A DNA stretch of 64,000 bases from Pardosa pseudoannulata. Taxonomy: Eukaryota; Arthropoda; Arachnida; Araneae; Lycosidae. Positions 23,429-35,205 of the stretch are shown in pieces. The stretch covers positions 34,706,090 through 34,770,089 of the forward strand of contig CM063500.1 of the NCBI GenBank assembly GCA_032207245.1, written 5' to 3'. The notes beneath the pieces are model-generated. The model had not been told where the DNA came from. It saw nothing but the letters and a program-made list of their open reading frames with translations, and searched no databases. Numbering within the stretch: position 1 is the stretch's first letter; every line of letters starts with the position of its first letter. The position numbers and the translations under genes are program-made.

Positions 23429-25285
23429 GAAGCTCGAAAAAAGCAATTAAATAAAATGAACTGGAGTCGCTGAAATAATTCGTTTATATTAGGAAATGTA
23501 CTAAAAGCTAAGTTTAAAGCTTTCTGATTTTAATTTAATAATATAAAATATAATAAAAGTCTAAATCTATCAGTTAGTTAAGCATTTTACTAACTGTATT
23601 AAATTTATCTATATATAATAAACGTTGCGTAAGAAATCTAATTTTCATAAATTTTAAAGGTACCTGAAAAAAAACCCGAAGTAAATAACTTCCCAATGCC
23701 CCTAGGGTGAGAAAGGAAACTCTGAGACTCTAGGGTGGCATATTTGGTAAAAATTAAGAGCACAATAAAGTCAAAAAATAAAGAAAAATGAGTTTTCATT
23801 GATGAAAACTTAAAAATATGCTCAAATGAGCGACAAGCATCTGTTATATAGTGGGAAAAGCAAGCTGTGAGACGCGTGGGTGACCTACTTGGTGAAAATG
23901 AAGAACAAAACAACAAAGGAAAGTAATCTTATAAAACTATTGAAAGCTTTATAAAAATGCTCAAATGAGCGACAGTTAACTATAATACCAGTCAGAAAAG
24001 TAAATCAGTCTTAAGGTGGTCTATATGATGGGGAAAGCAGAACAACAAAGGAAAGATCTTTATTATTGAAAATTTATTACAAACTCAAATGAGCTACAGT
24101 TAACTAACATATAGTCAGAAAAGAAACTGTGGATCAGGGATAGCCTGCTTAATAAAAAAAGGCAAAAAATAGAGAGCAACAACAAAGTGAACAATAAAGG
24201 ACCAGAATATCTTTACTATTAAAAACTTTGCAATAACACTCAAATGAGACATTGCTTTTTGGAAAACAAAAAGCAATGTGATGCAGATAATGCTTATGAA
24301 AATGAGTCCAAAGAAGTTGAAACTAACAAAAAATATTATGGACTAAGGCTCACTTTTTTTTTTCTAAGGAATATGCTTAAAATTCAAGCAATTTATACTG
24401 AAATTAAATAAAAAATCCCGTGTTTGATTTCAAATGTGCCAATCAAAAAAGACATATATTCGATGCTAAACCGAATTCTTTCGGATAAAAGAGAGCTGTT
24501 ATTCGGAGATTGACACTAATTGATATCTGAAAATAAACATTAAAATATATATGAAAGAATGGACAAACGCATATAAGATTCATGCTCAAAAAAGCAAAAT
24601 GACCTACAATCAAAAGCAACTGCTGGCGTGATATGGTGAGAGAAACATAGACGTATATTAAAAGATAAAGAATATTGTTGAAAACTTTACAAAAATGCTT
24701 AACTGAGCGACATTTAACTGCTGTACAATTGGAAAAGCAAACTTTGGGCCGTGATTCTAACTATTCGGGGAAAATGATGATCGAATAAAGATGAATATAA
24801 AAAGACAAAGGATCTTTATTGATGAAAACTTGAAATGCTCAAATGAGCAACCATTAACTGCTATACAATAGGAAAAGCAAACTATTGGCAGTGAGGTTAA
24901 CTTACTTGGTGTAAACGGTGAGCGAAATAAAGATGAATATTAAAAGAAAAAGAATTGAAAACTTTACAAAAAGACTTAAAGGAGCAACTATTAAAGTACA
25001 GTCGAAAAATCTAATGGTGGGTCAAGAAGTTAGCCTACCTAACGAGAATGGAGAGTTCAATAAAAAACGAATATTAAAAGACAAAAAAAAATTTATTGTT
25101 GAAAACTGCGTAAAAAATATTTAAATGACGAACCTTTAACTCCTCTACAGTCAGAAAAGAAAACTGTGAGCCATGAGGTTAGCCTACTTGGTGAAAATGT
25201 TCAGCTTAATATAGATGATTAATAAGGGACTATGAATTTTACAGAAAACTTTACAAAAGTGCTCAAATGAACAACCTGAATCTGG

Positions 25286-25470
25286 ATGACAGATATCACA
25301 TTGGAGGAAAGTATCATGCGCAGTATCTTGTCTAATATCACAGCTGTAGATGTTCGGGAAATGCCAACAACATTTGAATGCGTTCAAAGTTTACTCCGTC
25401 ATCGATATGGCATTTGTATACTCGATGTTTACATGATCTGTTTGCAAAAATACAAGAAAACCTTTTTTTA
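25286..25470 (+). pseudogene. Coding-like fragment of unknown origin inside the 140-bp array
   Basis: From the ATG at 25286 the frame is open with more balanced base composition than its surroundings. It contains TDITLEESIMRSILSN, VREMPTTFECVQSLLRHRYG and ICILDVYMICLQKYKK before turning low-complexity, and stops at 25531. I do not recognise the family. The overlapping minus frame (25338-25520) also reads as cysteine-rich sequence, so the coding strand is uncertain. It lies in an interruption of the tandem array, so it probably came in with an inserted segment. It has no visible promoter or splice context. Confidence 0.25.
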
Positions 25471-26119
25471 CAAGTTATACATAAACAGATCCAATTTATT
25501 AATTTATGAAAAACCTTCAAACTTAAAATAACTTTATTGATCTTACACTTTTCTATTTTACCTTAATGTATAACGCTTCTTACTGTCTAGATTCTGAATT
25601 TATCCACCTGTGCAATATAAAATACATTTTTCTAATTTTCTCTAATCTATCTATTAATGTGTCAGACCTTAATCTGTTTCAATATTAGATCTTACTGAAC
25701 ATTTCTGAAGAATTCTATTAATATTAGCTCCCTTGACAGAGAATGTTTTAAAAGGAAACTTAATCGAGCTATTTACTTCCTGTTAGGAATTAAATGTACT
25801 AATCTATTTAAGCGCTCATGTTACATAATTATGATCAGGCTTTCTATAATACTCATGAGAGTGGTATTAACTTTGATATTAACTCCAGAAAATGTTCTGT
25901 AGATACAAATAGTACGTTTATATGCTTTTGTATGCTTAAAAAATTTTCAGCTGTTGAAAAAAATGGTATAAAGAATAACTTTTCTAATATTTTTATGAAA
26001 GAAAGGGAGAAAAGCTTTAAAACGAATCACAATCAAACCAGCTTGTCAGTAGATAAAACAATAGTGTTTTAGAGTGAAAAAACATTATTGTTATATATTT
26101 CAAGAAGTGCAGCATAAGT

Positions 26120-26215
26120 AACGTTCCCAAAGACAGTGAAGATCATTTTATGTGAAGAAGCCAATGATGACGAATAAGAGGAAGAAGAAAAAGAAAGTTC
26201 AGATGACGATTTTTA
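26120..26215 (+). pseudogene. Possible acidic C-terminal coding remnant with an internal stop
   Basis: One frame reads VTFPKTVKIILCEEANDDE, then a stop, then EEEEKESSDDDF and another stop. A purine-rich acidic tail of this kind is common at protein C-termini, but purine-rich low-complexity DNA would look the same. No family was recognised and nothing clearly joins it to the fragment at 25286. Confidence 0.2.
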
Positions 26216-26580
26216 AGGATTTAAAAAAAAAGTTGGTACGGTTTTATAAACCAAGAACCTGGCTTAGTTTGGATTTGCAATCTAATAATAAAAATAGTAA
26301 AAATTTTTTTTTAAAAAATGATTAAAAATTAAGGTGTGTATTACAGGCTGTAAAATACGGCATAGGAAACTTAGCAAAATATGCATAAATGAGCGACTAT
26401 TAACTGCTATGCAGTAGGAAAAGCAAATGGTAGGCAATAAGGTTGGGATACTTGGTGAAATAGGAGAGCGAAATATAAACGAATATTCAAAGACAATGAA
26501 TCTTTATTGTTGAAAACTTTACAAAAATGTTTAAATGAGAGATTATTAACTATTAAAGAAATAACTTATTATATAAGTAC

Positions 26581-26984
26581 AGTTGTTCATATTTAAAACA
26601 TTTTGAGCTTTGCGAACTGTTTCTTCCACTCACTAGATTGAACTTAAATAGCTTGCTTTATATTTTGTAAATTATTATAAAATTGCTCTATAACTTTATG
26701 GAGAGTACGCTACACGCAAAACATAACGGCTCAGTACCTGGAAAAGAAACCATGGAAAAGACAATAGAAAATATTATATGATGAGGTGGTGAGGTATAGT
26801 GAAGTTCATGTTATGACCATAACCTCTGTCTTAATATTTAAATTAAATTTAGCTTTCCGCTAACTTATGTCTTAAGTCTTAAAGTTAAAAAGGCATAATA
26901 CAGATTGAAAAAAGAAAGGAGAAGTTATTATTGAATTAATGGAATTTGAGATATTAAGATGAAATTTAAAAAATCCCCTATATA
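26581..26984. other. No gene seen
   Basis: AT-rich unique sequence between the 140-bp array and the interspersed repeat. Confidence 0.35.
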
Positions 26985-27865
26985 ATAATAGTTTGTCCGT
27001 CTGTCCGCGAATTTATGAAGCGGTTGTACCTGGAATGGATACAGGCATCCATATTGGATTTTTTATGTTAGAGTTAGCAAAATTCAAAGCGAGTTCGAAA
27101 TCCACCTCATCACCCCCTTTTCGAGCGTTTAATGCTATTATTTTAAGCCTTATTCTCCCTCTTATTCTATACTAAATTCATTATTGATAGGATGGCGAGG
27201 GCGGAGCGCAATATTTAAATTTCTGGACTGTTTTTACTTGACCCTTATATATTCTAACCATTCCCTTCACCACGTGTAAGCTGGCACATGGGGTAGAGTG
27301 TCTGCCCATTTGATCGTCGTACTTCTTGGGTTGATGGTTCTGCCCCCGACGTAGCCGAATTTTTCTAAATGTCTAATTAATTTAATAATTTCTGCTTTTT
27401 CTTTTGAATTCTTATTCCTAAAGTTGTTTTATTATTTTTAAAGTTTTATTATTTTTAAAATAAATTTTTACCATTTTTCAAATTTTTATGATTTTTATGA
27501 TTTTTATTTTATTAAATTCACGTATTACCATTATTATATCAAGCCCCATTTTAAGAGCAGGCGATTAAATGTATCAATTTATCACATAATAAATAGGTAA
27601 AAATAACAATTTTTTTTTCTAGCATTATGACGTCATTCCTTTAACCATCTCATTTAATCATTTATTTTAGATTATTTAAATATCTTCTGCATTATTTCCA
27701 TACGTTTTATCACTAAACTTAGATATTACGTAAATAATTTTCTTAAGGTAATATTTTGTGCCAAAATAATTCTCAGCCAAAAAACAAACCATTTTTTTTA
27801 AACCTGCCTCATATGGTACTTTACAATTCTGGAAAATTAAAAACTTTACTGATCCTGTCATATGA
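26985..27865 (+). mobile_element. Interspersed repeat, copy 1 (unclassified), with an internal insertion
   Basis: This matches the reverse complement of 61180-61965 in several collinear blocks. They are GAATTTATGAAGCGGTTG, TGGAATGGATA.(A/G)GGCATCC, GCGTTTAATGC, AACCATCTCATTTAATCATT and CAGCCAAAAAACAAAC. The match is interrupted at 27150-27531 by sequence absent from the other copy. No long open frame or clear terminal repeat is seen, so the class is unknown. The plus-strand frame at 26993-27175 falls in the left block but is not preserved in the other copy. Confidence 0.75.
27150..27531 (+). mobile_element. 382-bp insertion with a possible tRNA-like Pol III head
   Basis: It is missing from the second copy of the host repeat. 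It is bracketed by TATTATTTTAAGCC (27136-27149) and TATTATATCAAGCC (27532-27545), which agree at 12 of 14 positions and look like an aged target duplication. Inside, TGGCACATGGGG near 27282 fits a Pol III A box. GGTTGATGGTTCTGCC near 27340 is a poor B box. The tail is AT-rich. A SINE is plausible but the tRNA-like part is not at the very start. Confidence 0.45.
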
Positions 27866-28117
27866 CGGGCTATATGCTAGTTAATTAATAGAAGCCAATT
27901 GTCTGAACATTTAAAATGATAAAAAATCAAAAAAAGAAAGGAGAAAACAAAAAAAGTCACTTATATTGGCTACGAAAGGAAAACTACGGAGGACGCAGTT
28001 CCTTCCTTTTCACGGGGCCCAGATCTCTCCTTTATATCCATTCTGGCTGCAGGGAGGGGCAACCGAAAATATCTTTCTGATCAACATTCTTTCGCCTGGC
28101 GGCACGGTGGAAAACAG
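27866..28117. other. GC-raised spacer, no gene recognised
   Basis: From about 27970 the sequence is less AT-rich (ACGGGGCCCAGATCTC, CTGGCGGCACGGTGG) and leads into the duplicated segment at 28118. Confidence 0.3.
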
Positions 28118-28473
28118 CAAAGCGCAGCACTAAAAATACACCAATTTGTGGATTGGAGATATGTCATATATTAAAAAGAGCGAGTTTATAAGACTATTGT
28201 AGACTATCACCAAGGAGACGTCAAGTGACACTCTTGGTATGCGTGATGTCATCTTGGACACGTGCGATTGGAAGATCCTGAAGGGGCTTATGCGAAAATC
28301 ACAAGCGCAGCACTAAAAACAAGCCAATATGTGGAGTGGGGATATGTCATATCATAAAAAGATAGAATTTATAAGACTATTGCAGCGCAGCGCTCATCAA
28401 AGAGAATGCCAAGTGACGATCTTGGTATGCGTGATGTCATCTTGGACACGTGTGATTGAAAATCCTGAGCAGC
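28118..28473. repeat. Tandem duplication, 183-bp period, two copies
   Basis: GCGCAGCACTAAAAA starts at 28122 and 28305. Both copies continue with GGAGATATGTCATAT-like sequence, TTTATAAGACTATTG and GGTATGCGTGATGTCATCTT, ending in ATCCTGA. It is less AT-rich than the surrounding DNA. Such direct duplications occur in LTR U3 regions and promoters, but no flanking LTR ends were found. Confidence 0.85.
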
Positions 28474-30477
28474 TTAACCGTTAAAAAGAAGTAACATTTG
28501 TCTCACCAACGTAATAATTGGGAACTTGGCAGGGAAGATACGAACAGGGAATTTTTGTTTAAATCAAGCTTCATAGAATTAAAGGAAAGTAAATGGAACG
28601 TTATGACAAACTTCTTGTTAACACCATGTCTCACACGTTTGGCGTTTCAGCTGAGAAAACTTGCAAGTTGAGTTTGAATTCTACACTATTTACAGGCCTG
28701 TTCCATGAATATTTCAATGAATTCCATGAATATTCCTAATTCTTCTATGAAAATTCCATGAATATTTCTAAACATGACAGAGCAAATATGCAAAAGAAAT
28801 TCATACAGCTGTTAAAAAATATAGTACCAGAAATTATTTTTTAAAATTTAACACTTGGGTGCATTGAAGGGTAAACAGGAGTTATACGATCGGGAAATCA
28901 AATATTTGATTACAGCATCTTAAACCAAAAACTGTTTACTCACAGCATTATTTTTCATTTTTGGATAGAATGTATATTGATTTTCTGTAATAAAACTCAT
29001 ATTTTGGATAGGAAATTGAAAATATAATCCAAAGACCAATTAATTATAATTAATCCATCGTGGATTTAAGTATAATTAATCCAAAGATTAATTATTTTTA
29101 AATGCACGTATAACAAAGGTTATATCGCAAATTTCTGTACCAAAGATCCGATATAGAAATTCGGCTAGATGTCTTTTAAATCTCTCACTATTTCTAGAAA
29201 ATACTCTGGAACATTTCCTGTAAATTTTAATTATACAAATATATTTTCCAAATATTTAAAGCATCTAGAATCAATAGTTTTTTTTATCATGAATTAATTC
29301 CTTATATGTACTAGAAGATAAACAAAGATGATAAATACAAAATTAGCTTATATTTTATATCTTATATCTTGAAGCAAGACTAAAATAATTTCAAACCCTT
29401 TAAACATTGGGTTTAAAGTGATTTATCTAAAGCTGATTTTAAAGTTATCTTCAGTCTGTTTAGTTTTTCTTTTTATAAACAGTTTAAGAGTTTATCTCCG
29501 TCTAGAATTGCAGTTACTCTACTTTGTTCATCTTGTTTTTCACCTAAACGTTAGTCAAATGAACTGAAAAGTGTTATCTTGTTTGACAATCTAAATTTCA
29601 CATGTTGACCAAAAGGGTTTTCCAAGGGTTTCTAAACAGAGAATATTTAAGAGATCTTTAGCCAAAAAAATTCTATATATTTAGATATAATCTCTTACAT
29701 AATAAACTATAAATCAAGATAATTAGAGGCATATTTCCTGTTATATACAACATTCTATGTGTTGAATTTTCTAAAAATTTAATTTTTATTTAAAAATATT
29801 CGTTAAACTGAAGCTTACTAAATAGAGACTAGACTGTAGTTCAATTATAAGAAGAAAACCCAGTTTAAAAAAATAAAATTATCAGAAACACTAATGCAGA
29901 TTATTTCAGAATTGAAAGGGTTAAATATACAATTCATTTTCCCCTTCATCACAAATACTATTAACACCTAAATGAATTTCACACCGACTAAAAATGATAT
30001 TGATTGCTCCCTATCTATATTTCTAATTCAACCTGTATTTCTAATTCAATTCTCACGAAATTCATCACTATTAGAATTTCTCTGTTTATCCACTCTAATT
30101 TTTCCTAGATTTCATTAAGAAATGCTCATTAGTTGAAGAGAAATTATGAGCATTTAGCAAAAAATCTCAAGCTAACATTTTTAAACGAGAGAAAAAATAC
30201 CAAAAGCGTTTTATTCATTCTAGAGAGCGACCGTGATCGATCAACATGTCTGATTTACTGTCTAGACAGAACTATAGGAAGAAAAAATGGAAAGAGACGA
30301 TATCTTCATGCTAAATAAAATATTTTCATTCCATTATATATAATTGTGAATTTACTATTTTATCACAGAAAGTCTTCGTGTTGGAAGACTGTCTTCATGA
30401 CCCGAAATTGATTTTATCAGTAAAAAATATACATTAGTAGCATTATTTGTCCAAAGTTTTCTTGTCGAAAGTACACG
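28474..30477. other. No gene seen; AT-rich unique sequence
   Basis: A short repeat of TTCCATGAATATT lies near 28708-28770 and TAATTATAATTAATCC-like inverted motifs near 29040-29090. The 61-codon frame at 30133-30318 has no recognised content. Confidence 0.4.
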
Positions 30478-30486
30478 CATACACAA

Positions 30487-30557
<71 letters not shown>
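30478..30557. repeat. (AC)n(AT)n microsatellite
   Basis: An AC run passes directly into an AT run. It sits just outside the left end of the mariner-related element. Confidence 0.95.
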
Positions 30558-30562
<5 letters not shown>

Positions 30563-30610
30563 TGTAGCTCTTAACTCAGCATGCATTTAGGAACCGTACA
30601 CAAGTGAAAA

Positions 30611-32190
30611 ACAATGCATGAAAAAGTCTTCATAAACCATTAAAATTCATAATAATAACCAAAATAAATAAATAGCCAAAATAAAATTACGTTTGTATGG
30701 GTCTAGGGTTAGTATCACTAGGGCATGGGCTTTTTTTTAACAGAAAAAAAACAATACCTCAAAAACAGTCGACAGATGGCGCTGGTACGAACGACTTCGG
30801 TGAAAATATGCAAATGACACTGTTATAAAAACTTGCTCTCCTATAAATACAAAACCAGTTCACCGCTCTAAACCATGTATGCGAACAAGGATTTTGAGTG
30901 CGAAGGATACAGCTTTGTTGGTGAAGTTGTTTTATGTCAACCAGGAATCAGCGACCGCTGCCTCGCGTAAGTTCCGAATTCAGAAAATTGTCAGGAGTGG
31001 AAAAGGGCCTTTAACAGCGACAGGCCTCATAAAGCTTGTTCAGCAGTTTGAGGAAACTGGAACATTGGATGATCGTGTAAGAACCGAACGACCATGTTTA
31101 AGTGTTGCAGCCGAAATTGAAGCATTATCGTCCGAATCAGCTGCAGAAACGAGCAGTGCTCGTGACGCTGCCAGACGGTTGGGCTTACCACCATCCTCGG
31201 TAGTCAATATTCTTCATGGAATCATTGATCTGTATCCATACAGAATATAGGAGTGCCGTCAACATTTACCAGCGGATACCCTACAGATGGAAGCATTTGC
31301 GAGGTGGGCTTTCTCCAAAATCGAACAGAATGCCACCTGGGTCTTTAACATTTTGTGGACAGATGAAGCTCATTTTTTGCTTCATAGTGAAGTTAATACC
31401 CATAACTGTCGCATTTGAGCAATGTCTAATCCACGTGAATACACGCAGAAATCATTGCATTTCCCAAAAGTGACAGTGTGGTGTGGATTCACAGGTTCGT
31501 TCATCATAGTACCCTTTTTCTTTGAAGCGGTGTGCCCAGTAAATGGGTGGAAAATGGATACGGTGAATACGCAGCTTTATTTAACACTTCTGAGCGATAA
31601 TTGCGTGTTAGCTTTGCGTGAAAGAGATGTGCTATCTACCGTTTATGCAAGATGGAGCAACTAGTCACACTGCTAATTCGGTCAAGGAATAACTGATCCA
31701 GACATTAGGGAAGACAAAATCATTAGGAGGCGTTTCAGGTACTCATGGCCTCCTTGGTCTCCAGATTTGACCCAAGCAGACTTTTGGTTGTGGGGATGTT
31801 TGAAATCTCAGGTGTATAGATAGAGTCCATGTAATCTCTTTGGACTGCAAGATGCGATCCGCCGAGAGGTGTCTTGCATACAACTGGACCTGCTGCACTT
31901 TGCCGTTGCTGGATTTGGGACTCGCCATCAGTGTGTTATCCTCTGTGGTGGTGGCCATGTGGAACACATACTATTGTAATAAAGGATTTAGAGGCATTCT
32001 GTTTGTTATTTACATTTCTTTCTTTGACTTGTGTACGTCAGCGCCCTCTATTGACTCTTTTTTATTGTTTTTTTTTCTGTTAAAAAATCCCATGACTTAG
32101 CGATACTAATCCTGCAAACCGTTTTTATTGTGGTTATTTTTAAGGTTATTATGAATTTTTAAAGTTTATTCGGACTTTTTGATCACCCGG
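30611..32190 (+). mobile_element. Mariner-related (Tc1/mariner) element with long inverted repeats, about 1.58 kb
   Basis: The right end, read inward, begins CCGGGTGATCAAAAAGTCCG next to a TA at 32191-32192. The left end aligns as GCATGAAAAAGTCTTC from about 30616. The terminal inverted repeats continue for roughly 170 bp on each side. Shared blocks are ATTCATAATAA, TTAGTATC(A/G)CTA, TTTTTTAACAGAAAAAAAA and GAT/GAG(G)GCGCTG. The left terminus is degraded, so its exact first base is uncertain. The element encloses a single broken transposase at 30879-31979 in plus orientation. The structure (TA target, inverted repeats, one transposase) is complete, so this is a full-length but dead copy. Confidence 0.9.
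30879..31979 (+). pseudogene. Mariner-related transposase pseudogene
   Basis: ATG at 30879 opens RTRILSAKDTALLVKLFYVN, then a helix-turn-helix region (PLTATGLIKLVQQFEETG, then ARRLGLPPSSVVNILHG). This type of N-terminal domain is labelled DUF4817 or HTH in many arthropod transposases. A stop at 31248-31250 replaces a probable glutamine after YPYRI. The same frame continues with ADTLQMEAFARWAFSK and FNILWTDEAHFLLH, whose first catalytic Asp is at 31362. It then meets a TGA in CRI.AMSNP, probably a former Trp. After KVTVWCGFTG a frameshift near 31640 leads to FMQDGATSHTA (second Asp, 31651). A further stop and a frameshift precede WPPWSPDLTQADFWLWG (third Asp near 31779). It ends CGGGHVEHILL and TAA at 31977-31979, overlapping an AATAAA. 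There are at least four stops and two frameshifts, so no active enzyme. Confidence 0.92.
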
Positions 32191-32192
32191 TA

Positions 32193-33013
<821 letters not shown>

Positions 33014-33017
33014 TTAA

Positions 33018-33272
33018 CACTAGATTGCCCAAGGCAGTCATTTTGACTGTTTTTTAATTTCAATTAGAAAAACAATTATGAAATATAATATAGAATTTGG
33101 TGACTTTTTCTATAACATATAAATGGGTTACTTCCTCCCTCCTTTATTATATAATATTAAAAATTAATTTTAAACAAATTTCTTATACATATTTGTTATA
33201 TTTTCACACTGCAGTCATTTTGACTGTTTTTGGGCAATATATAGTATACAAGAAATCTTGGGCTATCTAGTG
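33018..33272. mobile_element. piggyBac-like MITE, 255 bp, TTAA target
   Basis: TTAA lies at 33014-33017 and 33273-33276. The left end is CACTAGATTGCCCAAG and the complement of the right end is CACTAGATAGCCCAAG, a 16-bp inverted repeat with one mismatch. Inside each end lies CAGTCATTTTGACTG (33035 and 33212), itself with palindromic arms CAGTCA/TGACTG. This organisation is typical of short non-autonomous piggyBac elements. No coding sequence is present, so a related full-length element must have supplied the transposase. Confidence 0.88.
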
Positions 33273-33301
33273 TTAAGGAAATATTAAAGTTAAATAATTT
33301 T

Positions 33302-33337
<36 letters not shown>

Positions 33338-33339
33338 TG

Positions 33340-33390
<51 letters not shown>

Positions 33391-33455
33391 GTATATATAT
33401 ATGTATATATATGTACAATATATATATATATGTGTGTGTGTATGCATATTTATAT

Positions 33456-33514
<59 letters not shown>

Positions 33515-33575
33515 TATATGTATATATGTATATATATATATATATATATGTATGTGTATATGTATGTATATATAT

Positions 33576-33659
<84 letters not shown>
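33302..33659. repeat. (AT)n / ATATGT microsatellite
   Basis: An almost pure TA tract with interspersed TATATGTA. The six overlapping Tyr/Ile frames on both strands are artefacts. Confidence 0.97.
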
Positions 33660-33663
<4 letters not shown>

Positions 33664-34224
33664 TTACGTGTCATAGAAAATATCGGACAATAGAAAGAGA
33701 GGAAACCAAAATCATAGAAAAATTACAGAAATTTTATAAACATCAAAATCCTAATCGGTCTGTCTCAACCGTCACAAATAATTTTGTCACCACTTATATT
33801 GTAATTAATTCTGATTTTTAAAATCGTGAAGTTTTAAGACGCCTGAGAAAAGATGAGGGGCGAAAGCTTCCTGAACAATGGCAAGATGAAAAGCTTCATC
33901 ATCACTACATTGCATCCACCCACACCTCCTTAAGAACAATACATTTTTGAGGTTAAAATCACTAGGTCATTGTTCCACGCACTTCATTCGATACTGCTCT
34001 TGGAAAACATAAGAGCTGTAGGGTGAAATGCGAGTGTAGGCATAATAATTCTTAAACTCACAATTTCAGCATGTTACTGCTATCTTTCTTGAGTTACTCA
34101 AGATACAAAAGTTATATGAATGTACTTATCAAAATATAGACTTGATAATGAAACTAAGTAAAATGACCTCATTGATGGTGAAAATTAATATTTAAATTTT
34201 CAGAATTACAGTTTCCTTGATAGC
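33660..34224. other. No gene seen
   Basis: AT-rich unique sequence between the microsatellite and the LTR-like segment. Confidence 0.35.
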
Positions 34225-35205
34225 TGTAACGTATCCGGTCCCTGTTTTAGGTGACAGAAGGAAGAATCTGGTGTGTCTGGAATAATGAATTTATTTACAC
34301 ATCTGCTATATACATATTTTCTATATACACAAAAATTTTAGATCACAGGTATGTGATTCGATACACGTAGGCCTGAGTAGAGACGTGAAATATCTAAGAT
34401 CTGACTTTGCCGAAATATTAGTGATTCGACGGAAGAAACAATTCGGTAGCTCACGCGAAAGTTCACTGAAGCAATTATGCAGAAAGAACTAACTCTCAAT
34501 TAGGCGTGATAAGTAGAGATAACACCTGGTTTTATTCGAAGAATATCAAAACAAAGTTAGTGTTCCTAAGGGGAATATGCGATCAATCAAAAGAGGATTA
34601 TATTAAAAAAGAAACCGAAGGCACATGGTATCGTTCTCAATATCAGCAAGAGATATATCCCAAGGCGGGATTTTTTCTAAATAAAACTCTCCGATGGAGA
34701 GACTGGTCAAGACGAACCCGGAGTTAGCCGATGCTGGCTACTCTCAAAAGAAAAGATCCAAATTGGGATTATAGCTAAAAACACTTTCCGATAGAGAGAC
34801 TGGTCAAGGCGACCACCGAATTAGCTGATCTCTTTCTAGGGGAGAGGCCTCAAAGAGAGGGGCCTCACCCACAATTTCATTACTGGATCATCTAGCGATG
34901 ACCTCACCTTCAACCAACTGGATTGGTCTGGGTTAAACAATCACCGGCCGCAAACCCAGGGGTCTCTGGAATTCATGTCGGCTAGATCCAAAGTCGCAGT
35001 AATTCCTATGTAGTTCCGATGGTCATATTTCTGGCTGTCAGTCTGGGTGCTAGGTTGTCTGGTCTAATGTTTCGCTACTATAGGACACAAAAGTTTAGAC
35101 ATCGTGGTGCTGGAGAAAGCAATTCCTTTGTATCCACACAAGCGAAGTCCACCTCTCAAATCAAAGTTCTTTGATGTCGACACACCGCTAAATCATGCCG
35201 TTACA
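34225..35205 (-). mobile_element. Possible solo LTR, 981 bp
   Basis: The segment starts TGTAACG and ends CGTTACA, the inverted 7-base termini seen in many Gypsy-type LTRs. It is visibly less AT-rich than its surroundings. Read on the minus strand an AATAAA lies near 34290, close to the 3' end, as expected for an LTR. An internal duplication of about 100 bp repeats GAGAGACTGGTCAAG near 34697 and 34795. The flanking bases (ATAGC, GTACG) do not form a clear target duplication and no internal retroviral genes are present. The call therefore rests on the termini and composition only. Confidence 0.4.

Larger units (their letters stand above)
23638..26580. repeat. Degenerate tandem repeat of about 140 bp, interrupted
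   Basis: The landmark CTCAAATGAG and variants recurs at 23821, 23960, 24084 and 24239, then near 24700, 24837, 24970, 25259, 26385 and 26525. Units share AAAGCAAACTGTGAG-like, CCTACTTGGTGAAAATG and TTTATTGTTGAAAACTTTAC segments. Two interruptions are evident, about 24245-24660 and about 25290-26335. The second holds coding-like fragments. Frames at 23638-23916 (minus) and 24918-25124 (plus) are read-throughs of units. Confidence 0.8.

Noticed and set aside
23638..23916. 92-codon minus-strand frame
   Set aside because: It spans repeated units of the 140-bp array and contains no domain.
24918..25124. 68-codon basic plus-strand frame
   Set aside because: It lies within the 140-bp tandem units; lysine richness reflects A-rich DNA.
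29390..29925. Possible TTAA/CCCTTT element
   Set aside because: AAAGGG followed by TTAA occurs at 29917-29924, but the left candidate (AAACCCTTTAAAC) has no TTAA and the ends do not match.
31743..32100. Frames on both strands over the 3' end of the mariner-related element
   Set aside because: They are out-of-phase shadows of the broken transposase.
33290..33693. Six overlapping frames of 73-118 codons rich in Tyr and Ile
   Set aside because: They are translations of a TA microsatellite on both strands.
34506..34727. 73-codon plus-strand frame
   Set aside because: It lies inside the LTR-like segment on the strand opposite its likely transcription; no domain.
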